From Acinetobacter tjernbergiae DSM 14971 = CIP 107465 (GTDB lineage: Bacteria; Pseudomonadota; Gammaproteobacteria; Pseudomonadales; Moraxellaceae), in assembly GCF_000374425.1 (NCBI RefSeq), contig NZ_KB894363.1:62001-126000 (forward strand): a DNA stretch of 64,000 bases, read 5' to 3'. Positions 48,001 through 55,772 of the stretch are shown one piece after another; position 1 is the first letter of the stretch; every line of letters starts with the position of its first letter. The position numbers were made by a program, and so were the translations under genes. The notes under the pieces were generated by a model that was given only the letters and a program-made list of their open reading frames with translations, was not told the origin of the DNA and searched no databases.

Positions 48001-48335
48001 CTACGCTGAGCTTCGATACGTGAATCCCAATGGTTTAAATCCATTTTGAATCCAACCGTCATTCGCTTCCACACATCACCGTGTTTCAAGACCAACAGGC
48101 GATCACCTTCAACCGCCCGCATATCCGTTGCTGAAAGTAAATCTTCCAAAGAATCTAAACTACTTGCGTCTAAATATCCTGAACTCACTTGTTTAGATGA
48201 GGATACTTTATTTGTCTGTGGGGTTGATGAACAACCTGTTGTGATTCCCAACGCAGCGAGAGCGGAAGTGAGTACAGTAATTTTGAATAATGATGTTGCA
48301 GATGTTTGCCACATCAATGTGTTCGATTTATACAT
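45051..48335 (-). CDS. mltD: MltD-type membrane-bound lytic transglycosylase with eight LysM repeats
   Basis: A 1094-residue lipoprotein-like enzyme that cleaves glycan strands of peptidoglycan and forms 1,6-anhydro-MurNAc ends. N-terminal signal with a lipobox-like ITTGC (Cys 35), an SLT domain (about 125-290; catalytic Glu155 in LPVIESSYDP, then AAAGLWQFIPSTGR and AAYNAGPGRI), a Thr/Asn/Pro/Ala-rich linker (about 340-580), and eight LysM domains from about 585 to the end (YVVLPGDTL, YVVQSGDNL, YTVKRGEYL, YIVQRGDTL, YVVQSGDSL, YTVKSGDTL, YTVKAGESL, YKVKRGDTL). E. coli MltD has 452 residues and far fewer LysM. GGAAG precedes the ATG. It heads the unit that continues into yejABEF. Confidence 0.9.
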   Translation of the reverse strand: MYKSNTLMWQTSATSLFKITVLTSALAALGITTGCSSTPQTNKVSSSKQVSSGYLDASSLDSLEDLLSATDMRAVEGDRLLVLKHGDVWKRMTVGFKMDLNHWDSRIEAQRSWFISRQPYLDRLSARASRYLYHTVKEAERRGMPTELALLPVIESSYDPAATSSAAAAGLWQFIPSTGRIYGLQQTGLYDGRRDVVESTRAAYEFLGSLYNQFGSWELALAAYNAGPGRIQQAINRNRAAGLPTDYWSLKLPQETMNYVPRFLAVAQIIKNPSAYGVALPPIANRPHFREVGLAGPLDLNQIASITGLSRAELYALNPAHRGEMVDSSSPMRILIPADLSPSIDAKLRSGKASSGGFWASNSPPPTMNTSSNVATTTVRTTTNSGQTITPSTKIPPVLTATNTPRSTTATITTSKTNTPRGSDALASFAAAADVPSAPRIPVAITPAANVKPVKIEPPISIKEREQIITAVKETGEKKTVTQVLEPQATQAEKDRVVAEIKAIAPQGTEIVDPFDGKIKLTAIQTSQSVADQTGQEVTKGFAYPKNLVEDAATANSEDAKRNQGKPYIKTDTDVVVVAPKGKRSTYVVLPGDTLAFIAQKNGVNWRDIATWNQIDPTGTLFVGASLYLYDAKPQVIETPKVVERKPESYVVQSGDNLTNLAARFDLTLKQLADYNNLSVTDNLFVGQKLSLKEPKNNTRNTPMTAPQSTRSTETKASIAPKVATKSYTVKRGEYLKLIADRYALSNQELADLTSGLTASSNLFAGQKINVPSHEVSKAEEVVESKSTVKYENVTASSHYKTESYIVQRGDTLSSIATKSKITPNELAELNNLKTNKAVRSGQVLKIPAGSTIPEQYVVQSGDSLNAIASKYELTVNYIADLNGLERTAGVRVGQKLKLTGDAPSKNNVSSSSKSKDKDKQETAPDIYTVKSGDTLGNIASRYYLQLDYVTALNGLSRGSSVRVGQKLKLTGDVPKAETAKAENSKNSSKSVPSKNTEKYTVKAGESLNSIASRFGLSGRELAELNDLKANASLQRGQSISVPKIVTEYKVKRGDTLIGLASKYGMDTSALAEMNDLTPSTQLRIGDVIKVPNL

Positions 48336-48619
48336 AAAAACTTCCAGTCAACTCACGCTAGTTTATTTCTTTGATTTGCCATTGTAGTAAAGCCTGTCAC
48401 TTAGACAAGGCAATAATTTAACGTGATTTGCATGGAAATGTTACAAGAAATTAAAAAATATGAGTTTTGTAACCGTTCAGCACTCAAATTTCGCTTTACA
48501 ATATAACTTATCTAACGAGAGTGCTAAACTTTCATGAAATATACGCAAATAAAACACCGCTTTTATTTCGATCTTCTGGTTGCAGTACAAACTCAAATTC
48601 TTAATTTTTAGGTTCAACT
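48336..48619. other. Divergent intergenic region between mltD and rnhA-dnaQ
   Basis: 284 AT-rich bases without a coding frame. Both flanking genes must be transcribed outwards from here; I could not assign promoter boxes confidently. AGGTT just before 48620 is the ribosome-binding site of rnhA-dnaQ. Confidence 0.5.
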
Positions 48620-49981
48620 ATGTCTCAAACAATCACGCTTTATGTTGATGGCGCATGTAAAGGCAATCCAGGCTTAGGTGGTTGGGGTGCGTATATTATT
48701 ACTGAACAAGGTGAACATAAACTCTATGGTGGTGAACCGGCGACGACCAACAATCGAATGGAGCTCCAAGCTGCAATCGAAGGAGTCAGTTTTTGTCCAA
48801 CAGATGCACAGCTGATTATTTGGACAGATTCTAATTATGTCAAACAAGGCATTACCGAATGGATTCATGGCTGGAAAAAGAAAAATTGGAAAGATGTTAA
48901 AAACCCTGATTTATGGCAAAAATTAGATGCCGTTTGTGCCAATCGTGATATCGAATGGAATTGGATTAAAGGTCATGCAGGACATGCAGGTAATGAAATG
49001 GCAGATCAATTAGCCAATCTTGGTGCTGAACAAACTGCTCAACAAATGAAATCTTCAACACAGGCTAACGCTGATATAAAAAAGCCTGAAGCGGATTGGC
49101 TATTAAATGATCCTTTCGGTCTTGATCTCGATATAGAGGAAGAGGAATTAATCGAAGACAATGACGAGCTTAGCATCGAAGAACCGAACATTGATGCGGT
49201 AGCAACTGTGCCCCAAGCAACAGAAGATATTTCAACAAGTACCCAACACCCCCACATTGTCATCACCGAGGCAAAATTAAATCTTCAAGGGCCTCGCCAA
49301 CTGATCCTAGATACCGAAACCACGGGTTTTTATTTCCAAGATGGCGACCGTATTATCGAAGTTGGTGCGATTGAAATGATCAATCGAAAACTAACAGGCA
49401 GTTCAATCCATATTTATATCAATCCAGAGAAACCTGTTGGCGATTCTGAGAATGTGCATGGTATTAGCGACGAGTTTCTACAAGATAAGCCGAAATATGC
49501 CGAAATTGCCGATACATTATTCAGCTTTTTGCAAGGTGCTGAAATTATTGCCCATAACGCAACCTTCGATATGAACTTCCTCAACATGGAATTTAACCGT
49601 GTTGGTTTACCTTCACTGTCTGAAGTATGTGAAGTCACAGATACTCTCGCACTTGCAAAAAATAAGCATCCAGGACAAAAAAATTCTTTAGATGCGTTGG
49701 TGCGCCGTTATGAAATTCCTGCACGAGATCGTACTTTCCACGGCGCACTACTCGATGCTGAAATTTTAGCCGATGTTTATCTAGCAATGACGGGTGGGCA
49801 AGTCTCTTTTGATATGGATGCCCTTTCTCAAACTGAACAAAATCCAAATAAAATAACACGTCAAACGATTCAAGTTGATTTGCCAATTATTTATCCATCA
49901 GAACTTGAATTAAATGAACATGAGACTTGGATCAAACAATTTGAGCAAAAATATGGAAAAGAATGCCTTTTTGCAAAATAA
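48620..49981 (+). CDS. Fusion of ribonuclease HI and DNA polymerase III epsilon (proofreading exonuclease)
   Basis: A 453-residue two-domain protein. Residues 1-140 are RNase HI with catalytic D10, E48, D70 and D129 (YVDGACKGNPG, RMELQAAIEG, WTDSNYVKQG, NEMADQLANLG). Residues 150-222 are an acidic linker (EEEELIEDNDELSIEE). From about 226 it is DnaQ: LILDTETTGFY (D231, E233), AHNATFDMNFLN and FHGALLDAEILAD, followed by GGQVSFDM, in the position of the clamp-binding motif of E. coli epsilon, and a C-terminal segment like the one that binds the polymerase subunit. The two genes are separate neighbours (divergent) in E. coli. Confidence 0.93.
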   Translation: MSQTITLYVDGACKGNPGLGGWGAYIITEQGEHKLYGGEPATTNNRMELQAAIEGVSFCPTDAQLIIWTDSNYVKQGITEWIHGWKKKNWKDVKNPDLWQKLDAVCANRDIEWNWIKGHAGHAGNEMADQLANLGAEQTAQQMKSSTQANADIKKPEADWLLNDPFGLDLDIEEEELIEDNDELSIEEPNIDAVATVPQATEDISTSTQHPHIVITEAKLNLQGPRQLILDTETTGFYFQDGDRIIEVGAIEMINRKLTGSSIHIYINPEKPVGDSENVHGISDEFLQDKPKYAEIADTLFSFLQGAEIIAHNATFDMNFLNMEFNRVGLPSLSEVCEVTDTLALAKNKHPGQKNSLDALVRRYEIPARDRTFHGALLDAEILADVYLAMTGGQVSFDMDALSQTEQNPNKITRQTIQVDLPIIYPSELELNEHETWIKQFEQKYGKECLFAK

Positions 49982-50052
49982 ATTTGTTGATGCATGTAAC
50001 TTTTTGTATTTCAAGTTTTCAAACTTAAGTTATATTAACTATTAATAGTTTT

Positions 50053-50073
50053 AACCTCCTATTCTAGGAGGTT
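50053..50073 (+). promoter_or_regulatory. Hairpin holding a Shine-Dalgarno motif upstream of fimL
   Basis: AACCTCCTA / TAGGAGGTT, a 9-bp stem with a 3-base loop, 36 bases before the fimL ATG. The second arm contains a perfect AGGAGG just before a five-codon frame (MDITT, 50075-50092). There is no T-run, so it is not a standard terminator. Confidence 0.4.
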
Positions 50074-50108
50074 CATGGATATAACAACTTAGGAAAGGTG
50101 TAGGTCAT

Positions 50109-51755
50109 ATGTCTTACCAAACCTCGATTCACTTCGACCCAACAGCATTACTAATAATAAAAAATGAGATCGACAATTCGATCAAATTGGTAGAGACAGC
50201 AGTCAATACGCTTGCCGAAGAACAAGCGTTACCATTCGGAATTGATGATGCACTTAGTCAATTCGAACAATGTACTAAAGTACTTGCTTTAATTGATATG
50301 CCTCACTTGGCACAGATCACTCAATATTCGGCTGCGCTGATGCGTCAAATTATGGCGCAACCACAACAAATTAAAACTAGCGATGTTGTTGCTCTCAGTG
50401 AAGGCACAACAATGTTAAAACGCTATATCGAATTTATTTGTTTACGTGAAGTCAAAGTGCCTCAATTTTTGATTGATACGCTCAATCGTTTAGAAAAAGC
50501 ACTAGGAAAGCCGATCACCAAAGAAGGACAAACACTGCAACCTTTTTTGGACTTAATGACACCGAATTTTAATTTGCCACAAGCACCAAGTTTGGAACAA
50601 TCGAAGTATATTCACCAGCTCTATAAATTATGCTTAAACAAGCTGATTAAACAAAGTGAATCTCCTCTCGATTTGCAGGGAATTAAACTCGTTGGTGTTT
50701 ACCTTGCCGGTTTAGCCAACAATCTACCTAGCCAACAATATTGGCAGTTGGTCAATGTAGGCTTAGGACATATTGATGAGCTTTTGATTACAGAAGCACG
50801 TTTACGCACTCTGATTCAAATCGAAACAAATATTTCAAAATTCCTAGCTCAGCCATCAGTATTTCAAAATAATATTTCCGATCTCGCTGACATTTTAAGT
50901 ATTTGTATCAGTCAAGAAGATGAGTTATCTCAACATATTCGTGAACAATTGAATATCGGTGATGAGTTACTGAGTGATACACAGCTTCAAGTTCTCAGCC
51001 GCCATTTATACGGTCCAGACTATGAAACGGTTCATACGATTAGTCAATTGATGACAGATGAAATGGCGCAAATTCGTAATGAAATTGAGTATAACCATCA
51101 GAATATGTCAGCAGAAAAAACCCAAGAGCTTCAGCAAAAATTAAGTCAGCTTTCCAATGTGTTTAAAGTACTTAATTTAAATGAAGCGGCGAAGGAATTA
51201 ACTCAACAAGCTGAGAAATTGAGTCAACCCAATACGTTAACAGATGCGACCTCAATCCAACAGTTAATGAATAGCATTTTAGCATCAATGAATTCCATTG
51301 GTATCTTAGAGCGAAATTACACATCAAGCCGTTTACAGTTACGTGTAAATAATATGCAGATTTCCCTCGATCGCTTAGATGAAGCACATAGAGGATTACT
51401 CACAGAAACCAAGACCTTAATTGACACTTTAACGCAAACACTCAGTCTCTATGTTCAAGATCCTACAGCACACAACTTAGAAGCTCTTCCTACATATCTC
51501 AATGAATTATCGGGTGCTGCACTCTTCTTAGGTAGCACAGTGCAACAAACAGCTTTATTAGGTGCAGCACATTTTGCTCAGCATCGTTTAGATCAAAATG
51601 AAATCATTGATGCTGAACAAATTAACTGCATCCTCAATGTTGTGGCTGGTTTAGATCTACTCGTAGATAATCTAAAGAATAAGCAACCCGTATTGCAATC
51701 TATGTTTGATGTGGCATTATCAAGCAGTCAGCAATTACAAAACATAGCCGCATAA
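50109..51755 (+). CDS. fimL: FimL-like type IV pilus / cAMP signalling scaffold
   Basis: A 548-residue, mostly helical, soluble protein without catalytic motifs. Length, helical character and above all its position directly before nudC match FimL of Pseudomonas, where fimL and nudC are also neighbours. FimL resembles the N-terminal part of ChpA/PilL without phosphotransfer histidines and is known to support twitching motility and adenylate cyclase CyaB activity. The last codon overlaps the nudC ATG by one base. Confidence 0.68.
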   Translation: MSYQTSIHFDPTALLIIKNEIDNSIKLVETAVNTLAEEQALPFGIDDALSQFEQCTKVLALIDMPHLAQITQYSAALMRQIMAQPQQIKTSDVVALSEGTTMLKRYIEFICLREVKVPQFLIDTLNRLEKALGKPITKEGQTLQPFLDLMTPNFNLPQAPSLEQSKYIHQLYKLCLNKLIKQSESPLDLQGIKLVGVYLAGLANNLPSQQYWQLVNVGLGHIDELLITEARLRTLIQIETNISKFLAQPSVFQNNISDLADILSICISQEDELSQHIREQLNIGDELLSDTQLQVLSRHLYGPDYETVHTISQLMTDEMAQIRNEIEYNHQNMSAEKTQELQQKLSQLSNVFKVLNLNEAAKELTQQAEKLSQPNTLTDATSIQQLMNSILASMNSIGILERNYTSSRLQLRVNNMQISLDRLDEAHRGLLTETKTLIDTLTQTLSLYVQDPTAHNLEALPTYLNELSGAALFLGSTVQQTALLGAAHFAQHRLDQNEIIDAEQINCILNVVAGLDLLVDNLKNKQPVLQSMFDVALSSSQQLQNIAA

Positions 51756-52507
51756 TGACTCAATTATCACTTGCTTATATTTTTCAACACCAAAACCTGT
51801 TAGTCAACCAAAACCTTCAACTACCAGAAGTTGAAAAATTGGCAAGTGATCTACCCTTACATCATAATGATCACGTCATCGCGCGTGATCTGCTTGAGAA
51901 TGAAGCCATTCCCGAAGGCTATCAACTAGTACCTATCCGTGAATTAATTCAATCGTGGTCAACCACAGAGTTCCTACAGGCTAGTCGTGCCGTCCAGTTA
52001 CTAGAATGGCGACGCAACCATAAATTCTGTAGCCATTGTGGGCATGCAACAGAAATTCATTCCAAAGAATATGCAATGGTTTGCCCCGCTTGTAGTTATC
52101 ATCAATACCCTCGTGTTCAACCTTGTATCATCACGATCATTACCAAAGGTGATAATGAAGTCTTACTTGCAAAATCAGCGCATAATAAAAGTAATATGTA
52201 TGGGTTAATCGCAGGCTTTGTTGAAGTCGGTGAAACACTAGAAGAAGCTGTACAACGAGAAGCTTTTGAAGAGGTTGGTTTAAAACTTAAAAACATTCGT
52301 TATATGTCGAGCCAACCATGGCCATTTCCAAGCAATTTAATGATCGCTTTTCGTGCTGAATATGATTCAGGTGAGATTCAACTACAAGTTGAAGAAATTA
52401 GCGAAGCCCAATTCTTTAGATTTGATCAACTACCTGAAATTCCATTTAAAGGTAGTATTGCTCATGCAATGATCATGCAAATAATCGAGAATAAAAAAGC
52501 ATCTTAA
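51755..52507 (+). CDS. nudC: NADH pyrophosphatase / NAD-cap decapping hydrolase
   Basis: It hydrolyses NADH to NMNH and AMP and removes NAD caps from RNA. The 250-residue protein has a four-cysteine zinc ribbon (CSHCGH and CPACSYHQYPRVQP) and a Nudix box (GFVEVGETLEEAVQREAFEEVG) at about 160-182, followed by the NADH-type SQPWPFPSNLM. Its start overlaps the fimL stop (ATGA-like coupling). It ends in a terminator hairpin. Confidence 0.94.
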   Translation: MTQLSLAYIFQHQNLLVNQNLQLPEVEKLASDLPLHHNDHVIARDLLENEAIPEGYQLVPIRELIQSWSTTEFLQASRAVQLLEWRRNHKFCSHCGHATEIHSKEYAMVCPACSYHQYPRVQPCIITIITKGDNEVLLAKSAHNKSNMYGLIAGFVEVGETLEEAVQREAFEEVGLKLKNIRYMSSQPWPFPSNLMIAFRAEYDSGEIQLQVEEISEAQFFRFDQLPEIPFKGSIAHAMIMQIIENKKAS

Positions 52508-52520
52508 TAAAGATGCTTTT
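52493..52520. terminator. Terminator between nudC and the esterase gene
   Basis: AAAAAGCATCTT / AAGATGCTTTT hairpin overlapping the nudC stop; it can serve both convergent genes. Confidence 0.8.
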
Positions 52521-52523
52521 CAC

Positions 52524-53396
52524 TTAATCTTCCAAAGCTTCATCCAAGAAGTGCAAAATCGTTCGCTTGGTTTTGAAATAATGGCTCACAAAACTTGCCA
52601 AAGTCGCCACAATGGTAATATGTCCTGTCTTTGGGATAATCACCACATGGCTATGATTGCCCTTTTCGCTTAATGCCATATCAAGATCAAAACTATTATG
52701 ATTCTCAACCAACTGATCATTTTCAGCCATCAACAAATAATGCTTAATCTTATTCTGATTAATGAAATAATACGGCATCACTTGTTGATACGATATTTTT
52801 TGATCAAAGGCATGTTCTGCTAGTGGATCGTTCTTGTAATCAAAATGATATGGGCCAGCCAATCCAACGATTGCTTTGATATTGTCTATATATTTAAACT
52901 GTTGAGGTTGAGCTGAATACACCACAGACATCACATTAAAAGCACCCGCTGAGTGCCCCATTAAAATGATATTGTCCGTTGAAATATTCAACTTACTTTT
53001 ATTTTGATTTAGATAATGAATCGCTTGAGCTAAATCATCAACGAATGCTGGAAAGATATTCTCAGGCGCGAGTTGATAATTAATAACCGCAACATCATAG
53101 CCTTCTCGCGCGAAGGTCTCGCCAATAAATACATAGTCTCTTTTATTACCATGTTGCCATGATCCACCATGCACAAAAACAATCAAAGGTTTTTGTTTTT
53201 TGGGATTTTTAGTTCGATAAAGATCCAGTCGATTTCTGGCTTTTAATCCATAAGCAAGATGTTCTTCTTTTTCAAAAGTATCCTTTGGCGTCAGATAATT
53301 CATCGAATAACTTGCTAAATCATAAAGGCGAAATTCCTGATAAAAGTTTTTCGCCCGTATAACATTTTCTTGTACTTGTTGAATAAGTTGCTTCAT
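52524..53396 (-). CDS. Alpha/beta-hydrolase (carboxylesterase, HSL/BD-FAE-like)
   Basis: A 290-residue cytoplasmic hydrolase with the oxyanion motif FVHGGSWQHG, nucleophile elbow LMGHSAGAF and acid/His positions MAENDQLV and PKTGHITI. It resembles short-chain esterases and bile-acid/formamidase-like hydrolases; the substrate is unknown. It begins 3 bases after the BON-domain gene, so the two are co-transcribed. Confidence 0.8.
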   Translation of the reverse strand: MKQLIQQVQENVIRAKNFYQEFRLYDLASYSMNYLTPKDTFEKEEHLAYGLKARNRLDLYRTKNPKKQKPLIVFVHGGSWQHGNKRDYVFIGETFAREGYDVAVINYQLAPENIFPAFVDDLAQAIHYLNQNKSKLNISTDNIILMGHSAGAFNVMSVVYSAQPQQFKYIDNIKAIVGLAGPYHFDYKNDPLAEHAFDQKISYQQVMPYYFINQNKIKHYLLMAENDQLVENHNSFDLDMALSEKGNHSHVVIIPKTGHITIVATLASFVSHYFKTKRTILHFLDEALED

Positions 53397-53399
53397 AAA

Positions 53400-54110
53400 T
53401 TAGGGTTTAGTCGGAGTAATAGTCGCAGGTTCAGTCTGATCAGGATCAATTGCAACTGGAGTTTCAACTAAAGGTTGTGTTGAAGCACTGCCAAGCATTG
53501 GTGTTGCTGCTGTAGCACTTGCTATCGTTCCAGATGGTTGATCAATATTATCAATCAGCGTCACAATTTTACTCACATTACCAACTTTTTGTAAGACATT
53601 ATCTAAATCTCTTAACTCAGCAGTATTCAAACGCCCCATGATATAAAGTATGCCATTTTCGGTATGCACAAGTACTTTACTATCAGAAACGACTGGTGCT
53701 TTCATCAATAGACCACGCGTATTTGCAGTGACCGTTGAATCTTGCATAATCGTGTTATAGCCGACTTTATCTCCAACAGTGATGTAATTATGCACAGCTT
53801 TCACATCACTCATCGCTCTAAGGTTATCTTCTGCCAATTGTTTTAAATATGGATCAGGCACCTGTCCTGTCAATAAAACATTGCTGTGAAAACTTTCAAT
53901 ATTGATACGTGACTGTTTAAAACGATGATCTAATTTATATAAATTAACGTTTGCGGTACGCTTGATTGAGGAATCAATAAAAACCTGCCCTAGACTACGT
54001 TCACCACTTTCAGTACCAATAGGCGAAGTCCCAGTACCACCTGAAATAAAACTCGCACATCCTGATAAACTTGCAGCACAAAGTAACGTAATCGTTAAAT
54101 GTTTTAACAC
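53400..54110 (-). CDS. dolP: BON-domain lipoprotein (DolP/YraP-like)
   Basis: A 236-residue outer-membrane lipoprotein with signal LKHLTITLLCAASLSGC and lipobox LSGC. Two BON domains follow (FKQSRINIESFHSNVLLTGQ and DSKVLVHTENGILYIMGRLN), then a Pro/Thr/Ala tail. DolP in E. coli binds anionic phospholipid and supports outer-membrane integrity. The start is GTG at 54110, nine bases after GGGAG; no ATG includes the signal peptide. It lies beside yraN and rsmI, as in many gammaproteobacteria. Confidence 0.85.
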   Translation of the reverse strand: MLKHLTITLLCAASLSGCASFISGGTGTSPIGTESGERSLGQVFIDSSIKRTANVNLYKLDHRFKQSRINIESFHSNVLLTGQVPDPYLKQLAEDNLRAMSDVKAVHNYITVGDKVGYNTIMQDSTVTANTRGLLMKAPVVSDSKVLVHTENGILYIMGRLNTAELRDLDNVLQKVGNVSKIVTLIDNIDQPSGTIASATAATPMLGSASTQPLVETPVAIDPDQTEPATITPTKP

Positions 54111-54171
54111 TTGGCAAGACTCCCTATCTACAAACCTGTTGGCATTTATCTTAAAAATAATAAGTGATTAC

Positions 54172-54576
54172 TCAATCCAAAGTAAACGCATGTTTAATCC
54201 ATTGCTGATCATACTGCAATTTTGAAAAATCTGGTTGTACTGTTTTTGCAAATTTCTTTGGAAAATCAAAACAAATCACATCAAAACGACAATCAAAATC
54301 TTCATAATTAGGGTGTTTTTGTAAAAACATTTGTGCTGTTTTAATAATTTTACGTTGTTGAGACTCGGTGATGACTTCACATGCTGCTGCATAACTCCCA
54401 GCAGATCTCGCCTTTACCTCAACAAAAACAAGCTCCTTCCCTAATCTAACAATTAAATCAATTTCACCATAACGTGAATGATAATTTTGATCTACATATT
54501 GATAATTCTCTCGTTCCAATAATGCTCGTGCTTGCTGCTCAGCCCATTTTCCTAAATCTAAAATGTCTTGTTCCAT
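54172..54576 (-). CDS. yraN: YraN family (UPF0102) nuclease-like protein
   Basis: A 134-residue protein with the restriction-endonuclease-like core characteristic of UPF0102: [23 protein letters not shown] (E-ID...EVK) and the helix [13 protein letters not shown]. Probably a Holliday-junction-like or structure-specific nuclease, function unproven. It is on the minus strand upstream of the dolP gene with 61 bases between, in the conserved rsmI-yraN-dolP neighbourhood. The usual lpoA and diaA genes are missing from this spot. Confidence 0.92.
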   Translation of the reverse strand: MEQDILDLGKWAEQQARALLERENYQYVDQNYHSRYGEIDLIVRLGKELVFVEVKARSAGSYAAACEVITESQQRKIIKTAQMFLQKHPNYEDFDCRFDVICFDFPKKFAKTVQPDFSKLQYDQQWIKHAFTLD

Positions 54577-54866
54577 TCGCTCCTCATTTTTTATTTTAAA
54601 GTTTGGCTTCTATCTTTATATGGCTCATACCCAATTTCTTGGAAATCAGGTTGCTGTTATTTTGGCTCAATCTACAAAAATTATTTTTTCTTTGCCACCA
54701 GATGCTGTATAAGCACTCAAGAAACAAGGGCTAATGCCGTTACTGGCTCGCGCTATCACACCCGATTCGGGTAGAATCACCAATACGTCCGTATAAACTG
54801 GACTCATCATTGCTGCCAAACTGAGCAGCAACCAATATTTTTTAATCCTTCAGGGAGTTACCTTTT
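54577..54866. other. 290-base divergent region between yraN and rsmI with a hairpin-rich half
   Basis: The rsmI side (54700-54845) contains CCCG-ATT-CGGG and a 7-bp hairpin TTGCTGC / GCAGCAA (54810-54831) with a six-T run six bases later (54838-54843). There is no coding frame that I support. It could be a long 5' UTR with an attenuator or a small RNA gene; RNase P RNA motifs are absent. Confidence 0.4.
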
Positions 54867-55706
54867 ATGAGTGCTCAGTTATTTGTTGTAGCAACCCCGA
54901 TTGGGCACTTAGATGACATGACCTTTCGTGCAATTGATATTTTAAAGTCAGTATCAATCGTCGCGGCAGAAGATACACGCCAATCTGCTCAACTATTTAA
55001 ACATTATAATATCTCAACACCACTAACTGCATGTCATGATCACAATGAAAGTAACAAAATTGATCAGCTTATACAAAGAATGCTCAATGGTGAAAGTATT
55101 GCATTGATTAGTGATGCAGGCACACCATTAATTAGTGACCCTGGTTTTAAGTTAGTACGTGCAGCGCAAGAACACAATATTCGCGTCATTCCAGTACCTG
55201 GTGCTTGTGCCGCAATTGCAGCTTTGAGTGCTGTGGGTTTACCAAGTGATCGTTTTAGTTTTGAAGGCTTTTTACCATCTAAAGCCTCGCAACGCATTAG
55301 CCAACTTGAAAAGCTAAAAGATGAAACACAAACACTTATTTTTTATGAAGCACCGCATCGTATTTTAGCCAGCGTTAAAAATATGGCTGAGGTATTTGGT
55401 GAAGATCGTCCTGTGGGTTTTGCCCGTGAAATTACCAAGACGTTTGAAACGATCAAGAAAATGACCTTAAAAGAATTGATTCATTTTATTGAAAATGATC
55501 ACAATCAAGAAAAAGGTGAAATTGTAGTTGTGGTAGGCGGCGCATCTGCTGAAAAAGACCTAGAACAAGATAAATTAGATGAGTTATTAAAACGCTTATT
55601 ACAAGATTTATCAGTCAAAGCTGCTTCGCAACTCGCTGCTGATTTAATTGGAATTAAAAAGAAAATCGCTTATCAACGAGCTTTAGAACTCACTCAAAAA
55701 GATTAA
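54867..55706 (+). CDS. rsmI: 16S rRNA (cytidine-1402-2'-O)-methyltransferase
   Basis: RsmI methylates the ribose of C1402 in the 30S P-site region, using SAM. 279 residues with a tetrapyrrole-methylase-type fold: LFVVATPIGHLDDMTFRAI, AEDTRQSAQLFKHYNI, ALISDAGTPLISDPG, PGACAAIAALSAVGLPSDRFSFEGFLPSK. AGGGAG precedes the ATG. A strong terminator follows. Confidence 0.96.
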   Translation: MSAQLFVVATPIGHLDDMTFRAIDILKSVSIVAAEDTRQSAQLFKHYNISTPLTACHDHNESNKIDQLIQRMLNGESIALISDAGTPLISDPGFKLVRAAQEHNIRVIPVPGACAAIAALSAVGLPSDRFSFEGFLPSKASQRISQLEKLKDETQTLIFYEAPHRILASVKNMAEVFGEDRPVGFAREITKTFETIKKMTLKELIHFIENDHNQEKGEIVVVVGGASAEKDLEQDKLDELLKRLLQDLSVKAASQLAADLIGIKKKIAYQRALELTQKD

Positions 55707-55710
55707 AAAC

Positions 55711-55746
55711 AGAGGTGTAGATTTCTGTAAAATCTACACCTCTTTT
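55711..55746. terminator. Bidirectional terminator between rsmI and the cation transporter
   Basis: AGAGGTGTAGATT / AATCTACACCTCT, a 13-bp stem with a 7-base loop and flanking A and T tracts. Confidence 0.88.
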
Positions 55747-55772
55747 AAGATAAAGTATCAAAACAATCTCTT

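Noticed and set aside
54577..54866. RNase P RNA (rnpB), which lies near rsmI in Pseudomonas
   Set aside because: The stretch is too short, and conserved rnpB motifs such as GAGGAAAGTCCGGGC are not present.
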